Origin: Calliopum simillimum
Lineage: Eukaryota; Arthropoda; Insecta; Diptera; Lauxaniidae
Reading direction: 5' to 3'
DNA: 64,000 nt
Assembly: GCA_951812925.1 (NCBI GenBank)
Contig: OX638371.1
Location: forward strand, 3,100,001 to 3,164,000
Shown here: positions 36,298 through 48,461 of the stretch, one piece after another
Numbering within the stretch: the stretch's first letter is position 1
How the letters are laid out: each line of letters begins with the position of its first letter
The notes under the pieces: model-generated
Seen by the model: only the letters and a program-made list of their open reading frames with translations
Databases searched by the model: none
What the model was told of the DNA's origin: nothing
Made by a program: the position numbers and the translations under genes

Positions 36298-39200
36298 AAG
36301 TGAAAAAAGTTTAAACACTTTTGCTTATGTTTCTTCTGCATCCCAAAACGTTACCACGAGTATTGATAGCGGTACTAGTATAAATAACTATAAAACAAAT
36401 TCTGGAATAAACTATTCTCTTTTTTTATTGCAGTGTATAAAAGTGTTGTTGTGTGACTCTATTAATAAAACCATAAAATTTGTGCCTCTGTTGATGAAAT
36501 TTCCTGCAGATCAAATGATGCATAAAAAATAACAGCAATTGGGTAAGTGTATCTCTGATTTTTTATAACTACTCGCATATTGCACACTGAAAACTACCTA
36601 TTTTTTGATAGTCGTTATTGGAATTTTTGTTATAAATAAAATATGATTTTTTACATCAAAATAAGGAAGTAAAATTTTAATAACGCTTCTTTTTTTTTTT
36701 CTACGCCAATCTATTTTGAATAACATACCATATAGGAAATAAAGCTTACTAATTTTTGTGGTATTAAATTGAATCTTAGTACAATATAGTACTATTATAT
36801 TTGGTGCTTATAGCAGCCATTTACTAATTTTTAAATATTTTTAAAATGACGTAAACATAAAGCAAACCTTAAGCCATGAATGTGCTAAAGCACATCGGAG
36901 CCTTGTTATAAGCAACTGAAATAGTGTTCAGTTTTGCACAACGTGACGTATGAGTTATGCTTAACTATGAGATATTTCAGTGATATAAACAAAAGCAACC
37001 ATAAATTCTCTATAATATTTTCCTACTTGGTATCGTTTTATTACTCTGCTCCAAATCATTTGTTATAAAAATGCAATGCAGTTACATTCAAACAATGCAA
37101 TTTTTCCCACTACTGAATTTATATTGTCCTGTTTTATTACGTTTTTTTCATTTTGTTATATTTTTTTTGAGACACCCCCTTTCAATTGTTCCCTTTTTGC
37201 TTTTGTTATTTGCACTTAATTTTATTGTGCTACACCCCATTCTTTTGGAATTTTTAAAATTTACAGTTGCATTTGTAATTCTTTTCAGATTTACAATTTG
37301 ATATTGTAACAATATTTCTCTTTGTTTTATTGTTATTTATTGGATTTGCAAAAGTTTTATTTGCTACAAAATCGCATTGCATAAAATTTTTTTAATTTCG
37401 TGGAATTTACAACCGAAACAATATAAAAATATTATTTTTCTTCTATCAACTTCAAGCGGATATTGAAAATCGATGATTTAGCATTTTTCAGCTTAGACTG
37501 GAATTAGCTTTCAATGGCTAGTTAACAGATCTGTGCTCAGATGGATTAATCTGGTCCTAGTATCGATATTTTTTTTGCAGTCCAGGGTATTACTCTCGGT
37601 GAGATCTACGAGTTGCAATACCAGATTTGGTCTAGGACTTGTAGTTCCTTAGAAAAATAACTTGAATAACGGGATATTGTGATTTTTTCATATAAAGTTG
37701 GACTTAAAGTTTGCTCTCTTGAAAGTTATAAACCTGTGATGCCAGCTTTTGCCATCTGAACGCAGAGATGTCTTACTGTGTCTCACAATTAGCATAGGCG
37801 GCTGTATTGGAGCCAAAGTTTTTGCAAGATCATTGAAATCATTGGAATAAGTTATTGAATAACTATCTAGATTCATACTATTAAGCTTAAATATTTTATA
37901 ATGTTCTTTGGACTGATCACCAAGTAATCAATCAATTTGTAACAACAAAGCCAAAAGTACTTTGTTAAAGCCTCATTGGAGGACTGTCCACAGCATCCAT
38001 TTGCTGTTGTGAACATTCAAGCGTACTTTAAAAAGAGCCTCTAAAAGATTTCTAAAAGCAGTAAAACATTCAAAAACTGTCTTTGTGCAGATATCGTTTT
38101 TAAGAGTCCCTCCAACTTTTAAGTCAGTTTCGGGATGATTTTATTATGCTTCATAAAAAATCGAACAGGTCTAGTGTACATTGTGACGTTATTTTTGTGC
38201 CAACCTCCTGAGCTGAACCATAATTTATGGACGTTTTATGAAATTTTGAATTGAGGCTTATGATGGCTCATTTACATTATAACACTACTTTTGCTCCAAC
38301 TTCTATTCAATCAATAAAATCCAATTCCCATAATCAATTCGTTACAATTAACATTGAAGTAAATCTTTTATGAAAATCTGCAATTTAACTAACTTCATAA
38401 AGTAGCACCTTTGAAGTTTTTTGAAAAAAAAAAGTTTACAAATTTTGAAAACTTTATTCAACTCGATGTCGTCGTCGATAGCTTTGCATGCAATTTTTGG
38501 CAATTAAAAGTTTTGCTTTAGATTTTTAGACAAAAAAGCGAAAAACAACAGCATACATGCACAAATATACACCCACACACACACAGCTGAAGTAACGTCG
38601 TCGTCAACGCATATGAAATTCAATAAATGCTGAATTCCTGAATTCGATCGAATTTTGTGTGGCTGTGTGAGTGCGCACTCACTGCACTGCGAATTTGAGT
38701 TGTAGCGTTATGTTGAGTCGAATCTTTTTTTTTTGGTTGTTGTTCTTTTCGTAGCTGTAAAGTGAAAAGTTTTTCGATTAAAAACTTTCTGTGGCTACAG
38801 TTGTGCACGTGTATGTGTGTGTGTATATATCTGTACGTTGAAGAGATTTGAAGAAATTTTCGATATTCCGTTTTTCCTTATCACATTTCTGCTGAGGTAA
38901 CAAAAATTTACATGAAATTTGGAAGTTTTCCATTTTTGTCAATATAAAAATTTTGGAAATTTCTCTTGCAAAAATGTGTCATTTATTGGTTTTTGTTGCA
39001 AAAAACGAAAAGTGTCAATTTAAAAGTTGAGTGTTTGTCACTTAACACTTTTACACCTTTGATTGTTTTTAACTGGTATGGCATGTAGAATTAATTGAAA
39101 TGTTGAATTTTATTGGATTTGATTATCTGCATTTACGAATTTTTTTTTTTAAATTGACAGCTTTAGTTTCAGATCTGTCGATAAATGAGTCAACTGTCAT

Positions 39201-40436
39201 CAGAACAGCGTGATAAAATGGTAGTGAAATATTTAACTTTTGCATGGCGTTGCATGTTGTCAATTTTTTAAGCAACAGCAGAAAACAAAAAAATAAAGTG
39301 TATTTTAAAAAATTAATTCATAAACAAGGTGTAATATTAACAGCTGAAAGATCTCTCACAACGGTATTTTGGTTGCAAAAAAGCAATTTTTCGACCACTA
39401 AATTTCAAAAATTTAATAATGCTTTTATAGAGAAATGTTTCACTAATTGCCACTAATACTTTACTTTTTCTAAAAAGTCATAATTTTTCTTCGAAAAAAT
39501 AAGCCAAAGTCACATAAACGTTATACGTGTGAAATTAATTAACTTTTCCATCTAAGTTAGTGCTGCAATAATTTTAGCTCAACAAAAAACGTTCGTTCGT
39601 CTAGAATGCTATTTTAGCCAATAATAAGTCTTTCCTGGCTGTTTTTATTAAAATAAATATATCAGATTTTACGTTTTTGGGGTCGCTGATTCCAAATCTG
39701 TACTTGTGTTCTTGATCCGATCACGCCCATTTTCAATTAATAGCCATATGCTTTTAATGAAATCTCAAATATCAAATAAGTACATTGTTGTATTTGAAAT
39801 ACCAATTTTATCTCAAACACCAAATATCATTGTTGTATTTCAAATATGCACGAAATTACGGCGATTTCAAGCTTTGCACTGTATGGGAGGTAGATGTGCC
39901 CTTAACCCGATCATGCCTATTTTTAGAAAAGAACTAGATGCTACCAATACTATTTCAGATATCGTATTTTATTGCTCTAAGTACATGAAACTGTTTGGCG
40001 GTAGAGTCGTTGCAACTCTTTTAAACTTTTGAAACATAATCCACAGAGTACAAAATTAGTAAATTTGGGAATTTGTGATGATCCGAATATCCTTTTAATA
40101 TTAAACAACCTAGTATCTAAATATGCAAATCTTCAGAAAATGAACCTAGTTATACTTGTTATAAGTTTCAGGAGGTAAGACTGTTTAGTTTTAAAGAAAC
40201 GCTAATCTTTGACTTTAACAATTTCTTAGAGATTTCCGAAAAAAATTCAGATTTTCTGAATTCATTAAGTTCAAGACGCGAAAACTCAGAAATGTTAACA
40301 TTTGTTGGTATATTGGCACTTGAGATATGTTAACTAGATATTTTACTTAAAGTTTGTAAAATCATATTATTATTTTGGAAACAAAATTTTGAGACTACTG
40401 ATCGGATTGCACTCTCATGTAGACCACTGTGGGCCG
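36298..40436. other. No gene recognised
   Basis: About 4.1 kb of AT-rich sequence with only short frames. The frame at 39706-40032 (108 codons) shows no recognisable domain. (CA)n is present near 38570-38585 and (GT)n near 38812-38825. Confidence 0.45.
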
Positions 40437-40441
40437 CTGCA

Positions 40442-41457
40442 CACAGTGGTCCGAAAGGCTAATCTAGATGGAATAAAGTCATAACTCCTGTTTGGAAGCA
40501 GCTAGAAGCCTGAAATTTTCAGCGATGAAATATATTATCAAAAGGGTACTTCACAAAAAAAATGGGCGGTATACGTCAAGTGGGCGTGGCGCGAATTCTA
40601 TATGGTAATAGGTAGAGACCCGAGTTTTTAGGGTCTTACTTTATTATGGAAACAGTACTTTACACCAAAATGAATGGTGTACGTCAAGTGGGCGTGGCAC
40701 ATGCGTTCTTCGTTTTTTCACTAATTTGAAGTTTAGTGCAAGAAAAAAATTAAAAAATTCAAAAATTATTTTTTATTTACTTAATCATCATTACAACAAT
40801 GCATCAGATGGTTAACGGAAACAATTACAATCTATCTGAATAACTTTCAAACATCTTCTTTCCTAGTTTCTTGTTAAATTACCCATTATAAAGCTTTTTC
40901 CGTGTAAAAGGTGTGTAACCTAAAAATGAAATAAAAATTGAAGGGGCACTGATGGGCAGCTAATTTTTTCTTCATTATTTACATGACAATTTATAGATAA
41001 AAGAAATATAAACAGTTTTGCAATATCGATCCATATGGGTAGTTAAAAGTTTAACTAAACTTTGGGCTACACGAAAAAGTAGTACAAAAACATTACACTT
41101 TTTACATTAATTTTTTCCCCACAAAAAATATTTTAATTGAACAGATATTTACAGTAAAATTAATTCATACCTGGCGTAGTTCAGGAAAAAAACAATTATT
41201 TAAAAAAGTTTTCTAGTTCACTCACACTAACTATTCAAAGATACTGCTAAAAATAGACTGTGGTCTTATAATCATCATCAATGCAATTGCTCATGTTTCG
41301 ATCAACATAGCAAGAAAAATAATGCGTAAATGTAAACAAACAATATACCGTTATGAACTGTGGTCAATTTTCAATCAACTAATAAAAAAATTTCATGCTT
41401 TTGAAAAACTAGAAAATTGACTTTATTCCATCTAGATTGACCTTTCGGACCACTGTG
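40442..41457. mobile_element. Transib-like non-autonomous TIR element
   Basis: The ends are inverted over about 39 bases with three mismatches: CACAGTGGTCCGAAAGG... at 40442 and its complement ending CCACTGTG at 41457, both continuing into CTAGATGGAATAAAGTC. They are flanked by the 5-base direct repeat CTGCA at 40437-40441 and 41458-41462. CACWRTG ends plus a 5-base target duplication are the signature of Transib elements (family knowledge). The first seven bases equal the RAG recombination heptamer CACAGTG. There is no transposase frame in 1016 bases. An internal direct repeat of about 32 bases, including TACGTCAAGTGGGCGTGGC, sits near 40571 and 40690. Confidence 0.75.
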
Positions 41458-41646
41458 CTGCAGTGCGCTAGATGGCAATATTTTCATAATGTACACTTTG
41501 CTGATGTGAAGATCTTAGTATGAAGAATCTCTAAATTAATGCTACAGTTTTTCAAATTCTTCCTTAAACTTAACTTACGCTTGTACGCTATGTACTTAGT
41601 AAACAAAGGCTTTCAAAAATTTGTGCAAAATTTATTTTTAAGAATA

Positions 41647-42853
41647 CCGTAAGCAGGGGTGACTTTGATACAAAAAAACAGAATTTCCAAGTTTAGGAGC
41701 CTATAATTTCAACAATTTTAATAAAATTAATGGTTTTATTACTCTTAATTTTTTGTGGGGGTTTTAGCTTTAATGTCATGTAATATAGTTTATACGAAGT
41801 AATTACAAATATTTTAAAATAATATTTTTGTAAGTGGGTTAAAGTCACCTCAAGGGTGGGGCGACTTTAACCGAAAAATTTCATTCGTTGATTTTGCATG
41901 CTATACCTTTAACGATCCAAAATCAAGGTATCAGGTTTTGGAAACTTAAGTTCACTTTACATTTTGGCATATTTATATAGGCAATCGGCCTAGGCAATGG
42001 GATGTTTTCAAGGACGAGATTTAAAAAAAACTAAAATTTTTGATAAATGCGGTTTTAGCCTTTGGTGTGCTTTACTTATTGGTAAATAAGTTACATCAAA
42101 TAAAAATGCTAATATGAAAGGCTAAGCAGAACTTAAAAATCCACAAAAACAAGCTTAAAATCGATTGAAATTAGAAAACAAAAAAAAATACTTGATTGAA
42201 AAAATTTAAAAAATTAAAGAAATTCTTAGCAGGTAACTTTAATAATGCCTCATTTGTTAAAGGGCTTCGGTGGCTTAATTTTTCGCAAAATTTTGCTAAA
42301 TAAATAATAGCAAATATCCTTGCTGGGCAACCAATTTTTTTTCAAAGATAAAAAGGAAAATATAATTTCACTTTGTCAAACGACTAGACTTTATTTTCAC
42401 TAAAGTTCACCATACCTGGTGTTTTGGACGTTAATTTGGCCCGAGTTTGGGTTTCTTTTAAGCCAGCCTTACAATACAAAGTTTTTTGGGGGTGACTTTC
42501 GACCAGTCCAAAGTCACCCCATAAACATTGTTTTCTAACATACTCTCATATAAAAATGCATTTAAAATTACTTAGAGGCAAATATATCCACCAAAGTCGA
42601 TGGATTAGGGAAGTAAATTAAATAATAGTTCTAGTTATGTCACTCATCTAACGCCAGCAATTTTCCTTCTAGTCAATAAGTAGTAATTTTCTGAGTGTTA
42701 AAAAATCCGGCATAAGACAACTCTTAGAAAATGCAACAATATATCCGAAAGTTCGCGCTCAAATCAGATATTAAAAACAGACGCTAAAAGCCAATACCTC
42801 AAAGATACTGATTGACCCGTCACAAATCAATAACTAGTCACCCCTGCTTACGG
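41647..42853. mobile_element. Pogo-like TIR transposon (element P3)
   Basis: The TIRs CCGTAAGCAGGGGTGACTWW are flanked by TA (41645-41646 and 42854-42855). GGGGTGACTTT or its reverse complement occurs at about 41656, 41841, 41857, 42490, 42510 and 42838, that is at the tips, as an inner left pair and as an inner right pair. No frame of note, hence non-autonomous. Grouped with P1, P2 and P4 by target site and repeat layout. Confidence 0.75.
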
Positions 42854-42855
42854 TA

Positions 42856-43718
42856 AAGCCATTAATTTAAGATTTAAGAAGAACTAAAAGTTTTTCTCAT
42901 AAAAAGAACGTTATCTTAATATTGTATATTAATTGATTCGTGCCTATTCTGCTTAGTTTTATTTCTTTTTTCAATTCAGAACAGAACTTTCTATGTTGCT
43001 TTGATTAAAATCATAATAATTGAGTTGTTTCTTTTTCTCTGACTCTTAAAGATTTTTAAGAAAATGTCTTCATAATTTAAATAAAATTTTTCATGAGAAA
43101 TCTGAAAATTTTATTTCAATGAAAAGAATCAGTAAAACGGCAAAATTAATGAAACCAAATAACTTGACACAAACAACATTAATAAGAAAGCCAACAACAA
43201 GCGTAAAATGAAACGCATCAAAGTAAATGTTTTAATTAAATTAAAAATAAAAAACAACATTTGAAATTATCGTTATCATTGCCATTATGCTTATCATCTT
43301 AAAGCTGCCTTAGAATTACAGTTGGCAACATTCTTGACATTCAACAAACAGACTATGGGGACTATGGCAACGTAAAAAGAATAAAATCTGATATAAAAAC
43401 AAAAATTAAATTGTAAACGTCTTGAATTTCTCACGTTTAAAGACATGAATTTTCGCAAGCTTTTGGAATTAATTCAATTAAAAAAACCTACGTTTTAAAA
43501 GCTCAAAAAATATTGCTAATTGGAGCGTACATATGGAATGAGTAGCAAAAGAGAAAAGATTTGTAAGAAAATAAAAAATATAATACTAAAAAAGTTAAAA
43601 GAACTAGGATGAAACGAAAAGTTATTTTTGAACATAATAAAAGAGCTCGTCTATTCAGAAAGGAACTATAAAAACTGCTTTACATGTTTAACAGTAAAGT
43701 ATCCACTTAAGAATGCTT
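42856..43718. other. No gene recognised
   Basis: AT-rich. Nothing identifiable. Confidence 0.45.
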
Positions 43719-44245
43719 TCTTTATCGAGCCACTTTGGATGTCGGAACCAAAAATTAAAAAAAATTTTTTTCCGTTTTTTTTTGAAATTTTAGTGAAAAA
43801 ATTTTTTTTTCTCCAAGGGTCCCCAATGAAAAATTTTTTTTTTATTTTTTTCTACGCTTTTCACGACTTACGACATTTTAGTGGAAAACAATTTTTTTTT
43901 CCACCCAATGGTCCCCCCTTGGATATCGGAACCAAAAATTTTAAGTTTTTTTTTTTCGTGTTTTCTACGCATTTCTTGAATTTTTACGACATTTTAGTGG
44001 AAAACTATTTTTTTCAACCCAAGGGTCTCCCTTTGGATACCTGAGCTAAAAATTATTTTTTTATTTCCTTTTTTTCGTGTTTTCTACGCGTTTCAAGATT
44101 TTTTACGAAATTTTAGTGGAAAAGTTTTTTTTTCTCCCAAGTGCCCTCTCTTGCATGACGGAACCAAAAAATAAAAATTTTTTTTGTTTTTTTGAAAACA
44201 ATTTTTTTCCACCCAAGGGTCTCCCTTTGGATATCTGAACCAAAA
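43719..44245. repeat. Poly-T-rich tandem repeat, units about 115 bp
   Basis: The words TTGGATATCGGAACCAAAAA and CCCAAGGGTCTCCC recur. TTGGAT-type words start at 43735, 43919, 44033, 44151 and 44227, and intermediate units are partly deleted. The units also share TTTTCTACGC and ACATTTTAGTGGAAAA. The 138-codon open frame across the array is a by-product of the T runs. Confidence 0.8.
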
Positions 44246-44891
44246 ATTATTAAATATTCTATTTCGAAAAGTCTATCGCCAAACTCAATCTTTATGGCTT
44301 CGCTTCTTTTGCTCTGCATTAAGAGTTTAATTTCAAAAACGTTGCTTTTCATCCCACCCTAATAAGCGCAATGTATAAAGGACTCGCACACGTTTACAAG
44401 TGTGCTTGAGTTTCAAATATCTGTGTATTTGTGTGTTTGTGTACATGTATATGTTTATTTTTTTGAAATGGTTAATTGCACTTGTCGTTGTCATCGTCGT
44501 CGTTGTTGATGTTCACTTTACTACTTCTGCTGTCTAAGCTCTTTCGTTTTCTTCTCCGTTTCGTTTGGTTTGGTTTTTTTCTTCTTCTGCGTTTTCATTT
44601 CAACCACATCTTTGTTTAATTTGTATTTTTCACGCATAATTTGCTATAATTGCGAATGAGGAGTTACTGTAGGTTTATAAGTGAGAGTAGATAGATGTGT
44701 TAGTGAGGCATCGCGTCGGAAGAAGTAAAGTACGATGAATACGATGAGTAGGTATGCTGTTGCTGATATCATGTGGCGGTGTGTGAATCGTGTGAAAACG
44801 AACTTGAAAGCTTTCATCAACGTATTTAATTACTTAAGCTGGTGTACGTGGCTTGAAACATGGCACGGTGTGTGTGTAAGTCAGTATTCAT
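44246..44891. other. No gene recognised
   Basis: AT-rich, with GT-rich and GTCGTCGTT-type simple tracts near 44410-44510. No gene identified. Confidence 0.45.
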
Positions 44892-45008
44892 TAGGGTGTT
44901 CCAAATAAAAAACTTATTCTCTCTAGGATGTAAGCGTTCTGAAGCTTACAACAGCCTTACGGCAAAATTCTTTTTGAAACGCTTACTTGAATCGAACTAT
45001 TCGCACTA

Positions 45009-45100
45009 GGATTTGAACTTAGGACCGTCGGTGTGATTAATAGAAACATATTATTTTTACTTATATATATCTACTAACTTGTTAGACTTTTAGACCATTT
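45009..45100 (-). repeat. tRNA-like segment
   Basis: The minus strand has a B-box-like AGTTCAAATCC (45009-45019). A possible A box, TGGTCTAAAAG, lies upstream at about 45090-45100, further than in a tRNA. Weak, supported mainly by the B box. Confidence 0.3.
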
Positions 45101-45337
45101 ATCTGTATGATGAAGAATTATAAAATTTGTATATTAAGCAAAAGTCTCTCCAAACAGTATTTGATATTCGAATGCTTCCAACAGCCTTACAAAGAATCAT
45201 TGTGTATTCAGTTTCAACTCAATTAAACAAAAGTAAATGAATTCGAGAAAAGAAAATAGAACAGTGGAATAAAAATGAAATTAATGTACAAAAAATAATA
45301 ATAAAAAAGGAAACAAAAAAAAATTACCCACGCTAAG

Positions 45338-45375
45338 GATCGAACCCATGTCCATGGCATGTGTGACGTGTGTGT
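45338..45375 (-). repeat. tRNA-like B-box segment
   Basis: The minus strand reads CATGGGTTCGATCCTTAGCGT, a good B-box match (GGTTCGATCC). The preceding CACATGCCATGGACATG could be an anticodon arm. No convincing A box. Confidence 0.35.
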
Positions 45376-46164
45376 AAAATTTGTATATTAAACACATTTT
45401 TGTTTGAAAGAGACCAACCATAAATTCAACAAAATCCACGAAAGAAAAAAAAATTTTTTTTCTTAAGCTCCCAAAATTTTTTTTTCCATCTTTGAAATTA
45501 TCGAATTTTCCACAAAAATAATATTTTCAAAGTACGCAACTTTACAAAAGTGTTTTTTCTCTAGATTGGAGGATTTTGAAATCTGTTTACTCCATTATTC
45601 GTTAGAAATTGTTTTCATTTACAAAATTTACAATTCATTAATTTAATCAATTTTCTCATAACAAAATGATAATGTAATAGAAAACAACAAAATGTACATA
45701 ACCATAGTATGCGTTGAGGAAATATGTAATTGAAAATATTTTAAGTTATGAAATTGGTTTCCCTTGTAATTATTATAAGTTGAATGATATTTTTTATTAT
45801 GGAATTTATTGTGCGTAAGTACTTTCGTATGAACTACTTTATAAATTTTATACAAAAGAAGTATAAAAGATTTTTATATAGTGATACTATCAAATTGAAA
45901 CCAAAATAGTTCAAATTGTGTTAATACTTTATGTGTATACATTTTATACGAACAAGCATAAACGGTTTGTATACGAAATCGAAGCATAGATTGTCTACCA
46001 AGTTTGGTGTGGATCTGTATTGATTACAATTCGGTTTGAATTTCACACCCAAACTTTTTGAAGTGCAGTTTGCGATTACTATTCGATAAAGCATGTTTTG
46101 TATGACGATATTTCTTATCACTTTTCCTAAATTGCACATTTTTCATTTATTTTGCAACACCCTA

Positions 46165-46944
46165 TTCCGCGCGCGTATGCGTTAGTGTTTGTATGTATGT
46201 GCGCTTAAAGTGCTGCGTTGCATTTAATTGCTTATTTTACAGTTGGTAGCAACGTGTCTTGTGGGCCGGAATTGTAATTAGGGTTTTGTTGTGATTATTG
46301 TTGTTGCTGTTGGTGTTGTTGCTGCTGTTGTTGTTAAAATCTGAAAATGTAATCTTAGCTTTAATGACACCATTTATGTTTATTGTGCCATTTTCCTTCC
46401 TTCCTTTCAAGGTGATGTGATGCAGTTTTCATTTAACGACGACGACGGATCTTTGGAAGTTTAATTGCAAGTGCTGTAGTTTTTAGTTTCACATAAAATG
46501 AAATTTACTACAATTGCAATGAATGATGAAATATGATAATAAACTTATAAAAACAATATGAAAAGTACAGAGTCGAACAGTATTGAAAAGATTGAAAAAT
46601 TTGGAAAAGCGTGAATGAAGACTTTGAAAAATATTAAATACTTAAGTGCTTCAAAAAATGTGAGGATTTTGAAAAAGTAAAAAAAAAGTCTAAAATTATT
46701 GCATATGTCAAAACCAAGTGTTAAAAAACACAAAAAATTTCAAAAAATGTTACAAAGGGAAATGTTAAAAAGGTTTTTTTAAAAAATCCGTAATATATCT
46801 GAAAATTAAAAATTTTTTATATGCATTTCCAGCTCAATTTTCTGCAACAATTCAAGCTTTATAACAATATCCATACATGTACATATGTTTATTAAATTTA
46901 ATTCAAATCGGCAACACAATTTAAAGAATAAATTTTTGTTGGAC
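46165..46944. other. No gene recognised; (GTT)n tract
   Basis: A GTT/GCT trinucleotide tract spans about 46298-46336. The rest is AT-rich without recognisable genes. Confidence 0.5.
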
Positions 46945-46948
46945 TAAA

Positions 46949-48457
46949 GGCTGTGATCATCTCACTTTTTTCGAAATTTGCAGTTGGGTTCTCTGATTTT
47001 TATAAAAATTCACAAAGATGTTCCAAGTGCTTAGCATGGAGACCTCTCATTATTAGTTTTGCGAAAAAAAAATTTTTTCCAAGTTATGGGCATGGAAGTT
47101 CAGAGTGTCCAAGTGGTGTTTTTGCGAAAAATCGATGCAATTTTTTTTCTAAGTCCCGCCATTTTGTAAAAAATAAATTTTTAAAATTTTTGTTTTCTTA
47201 TTCTTGCAGCATTTTAAAAGTTAATTTATTTTCCATTTTTAAATTTAGAAAATTATGTAAATTTACAAAATGGCAGCCATTTTTTGAAAAATCTTAAAAG
47301 TTGATTATCTCAAAATAATATCTTTTAAATTTTTTTATTTTTTTTTACAAAAAGGTGAATGAAATAAAAACATTTTGTAGAAGACTTGTTTTGCGCTAAA
47401 TGGCTGTGAGAGCCACAGGAATTTTTTTTTCTAAAAAGTCACGTGACAATTTTTTTAACTTTGTTTTGTGCTTTCATTTACACCCACTAGGTGGCCAAAA
47501 AAAAAAATTTCAAAGTACAAGGATATAACTTCCATTACTTAGAAAATAAAAGCTATACCAAAAAAACCAATACTTCCTATATGAATCATAAAAATAAGTA
47601 TTGACGAAATGACGGCCATGTTTTGAAAAATCTTAAAAATCAATTTTCCAAAAAAAAAAAAAATTTTTTTTAAGGAAATCTTTTGAAAGGTTATGATGAA
47701 CATTCGTTTTTCAAATCACTTAAGTAAAAAAAAAAATAAAAAATTTTTTTTTGGAAAATTGATTTTTAAGATTTTTCAAAAGATGGCCGTCATTTCGTCA
47801 ATACTTATTTTTATGATTCATATAGGAAGTATTGGTTTTTTTGGTATAGCTTCTATTTTCTAAGTAATGGAAGTTATATCCTTGTACTTTGAAATTTTTT
47901 TTTTTTTGGCCACCTAGTGGGTGTAAATGAAAGCACAAAACAAAGTTAAAAAAATTGTCACGTGACTTTTTAGAAAAAAAATTTCTGTGGCTCTCACAGC
48001 CATTTAGCGCAAAACAAGTCTTCTACAAAATGTTTGTATTTCATTCACCTTTTTGTAAAAAAGAAATAAAAAAATTTAAAAGATATTATTTTGAGATAAT
48101 CAACTTTTAAGATTTTTCAAAAAATGGCCGCCATTTTGTAAATTTACAAAATTTTCCAAATTTAAAAATAAAAAATAAATAAACGTTTAAAATGCTACAA
48201 GAATCCGAAAACAAAACTTTTAAAAATTTATTTTTGACAAAATGGCGGGACTTAGAAAAAAAAATTGCATCGATTTTTCGCAAAAACACCACTTGGACAC
48301 TCTGAACTTCCATGCCCATAACTTGGAAAAATTTTTTTTTTTCGCAAAACTAATAATGAGAAGTCTCCATGCTAAGCACTTAGAACATCTCTGTGAATTT
48401 TTATAAAAATCAGAGAACCCAACTGCAAATTTCGAAAAAAGTGAGATGATCACAGCC
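46949..48457. mobile_element. 1.5-kb near-perfect palindrome (foldback or MITE)
   Basis: Two arms of about 710 bases, 46949-47660 and about 47748-48457, are near-perfect reverse complements around a spacer of about 90 bases. Ends are GGCTGTGATCATCTCAC and its complement, flanked by TAAA at 46945-46948 and 48458-48461, a probable 4-base target duplication. The arms contain mirrored open frames (for example 46953-47297 plus and 48453-48220 minus) sharing the peptide FSKFAVGFSDFYKNSQRCSK. Their mirrored nature and lack of known domains suggest they are not genes. A transcript would fold into a very long double-stranded hairpin. Confidence 0.85.
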
Positions 48458-48461
48458 TAAA

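Larger units (their letters stand above)
44894..46162. mobile_element. TA-flanked TIR element with two tRNA-like segments
   Basis: The ends GGGTGTTCCAAATAAA (44894) and TTTATTTTGCAACACCC (46162) are inverted with two differences and flanked by TA (44892-44893 and 46163-46164), suggesting Tc1/mariner type. Internally, ACAGCCTTAC occurs at 44951 and 45182. Two minus-strand tRNA-like segments follow (B boxes at about 45009-45019 and 45338-45348). No transposase recognised. Confidence 0.5.

Noticed and set aside
43628..44044. 138-codon open frame rich in Phe
   Set aside because: Produced by T runs in a tandem repeat.
46953..48453. Mirrored open frames in the palindrome arms
   Set aside because: Present twice as reverse complements, with no known domain and with frame differences between arms. 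Explained by the foldback structure.
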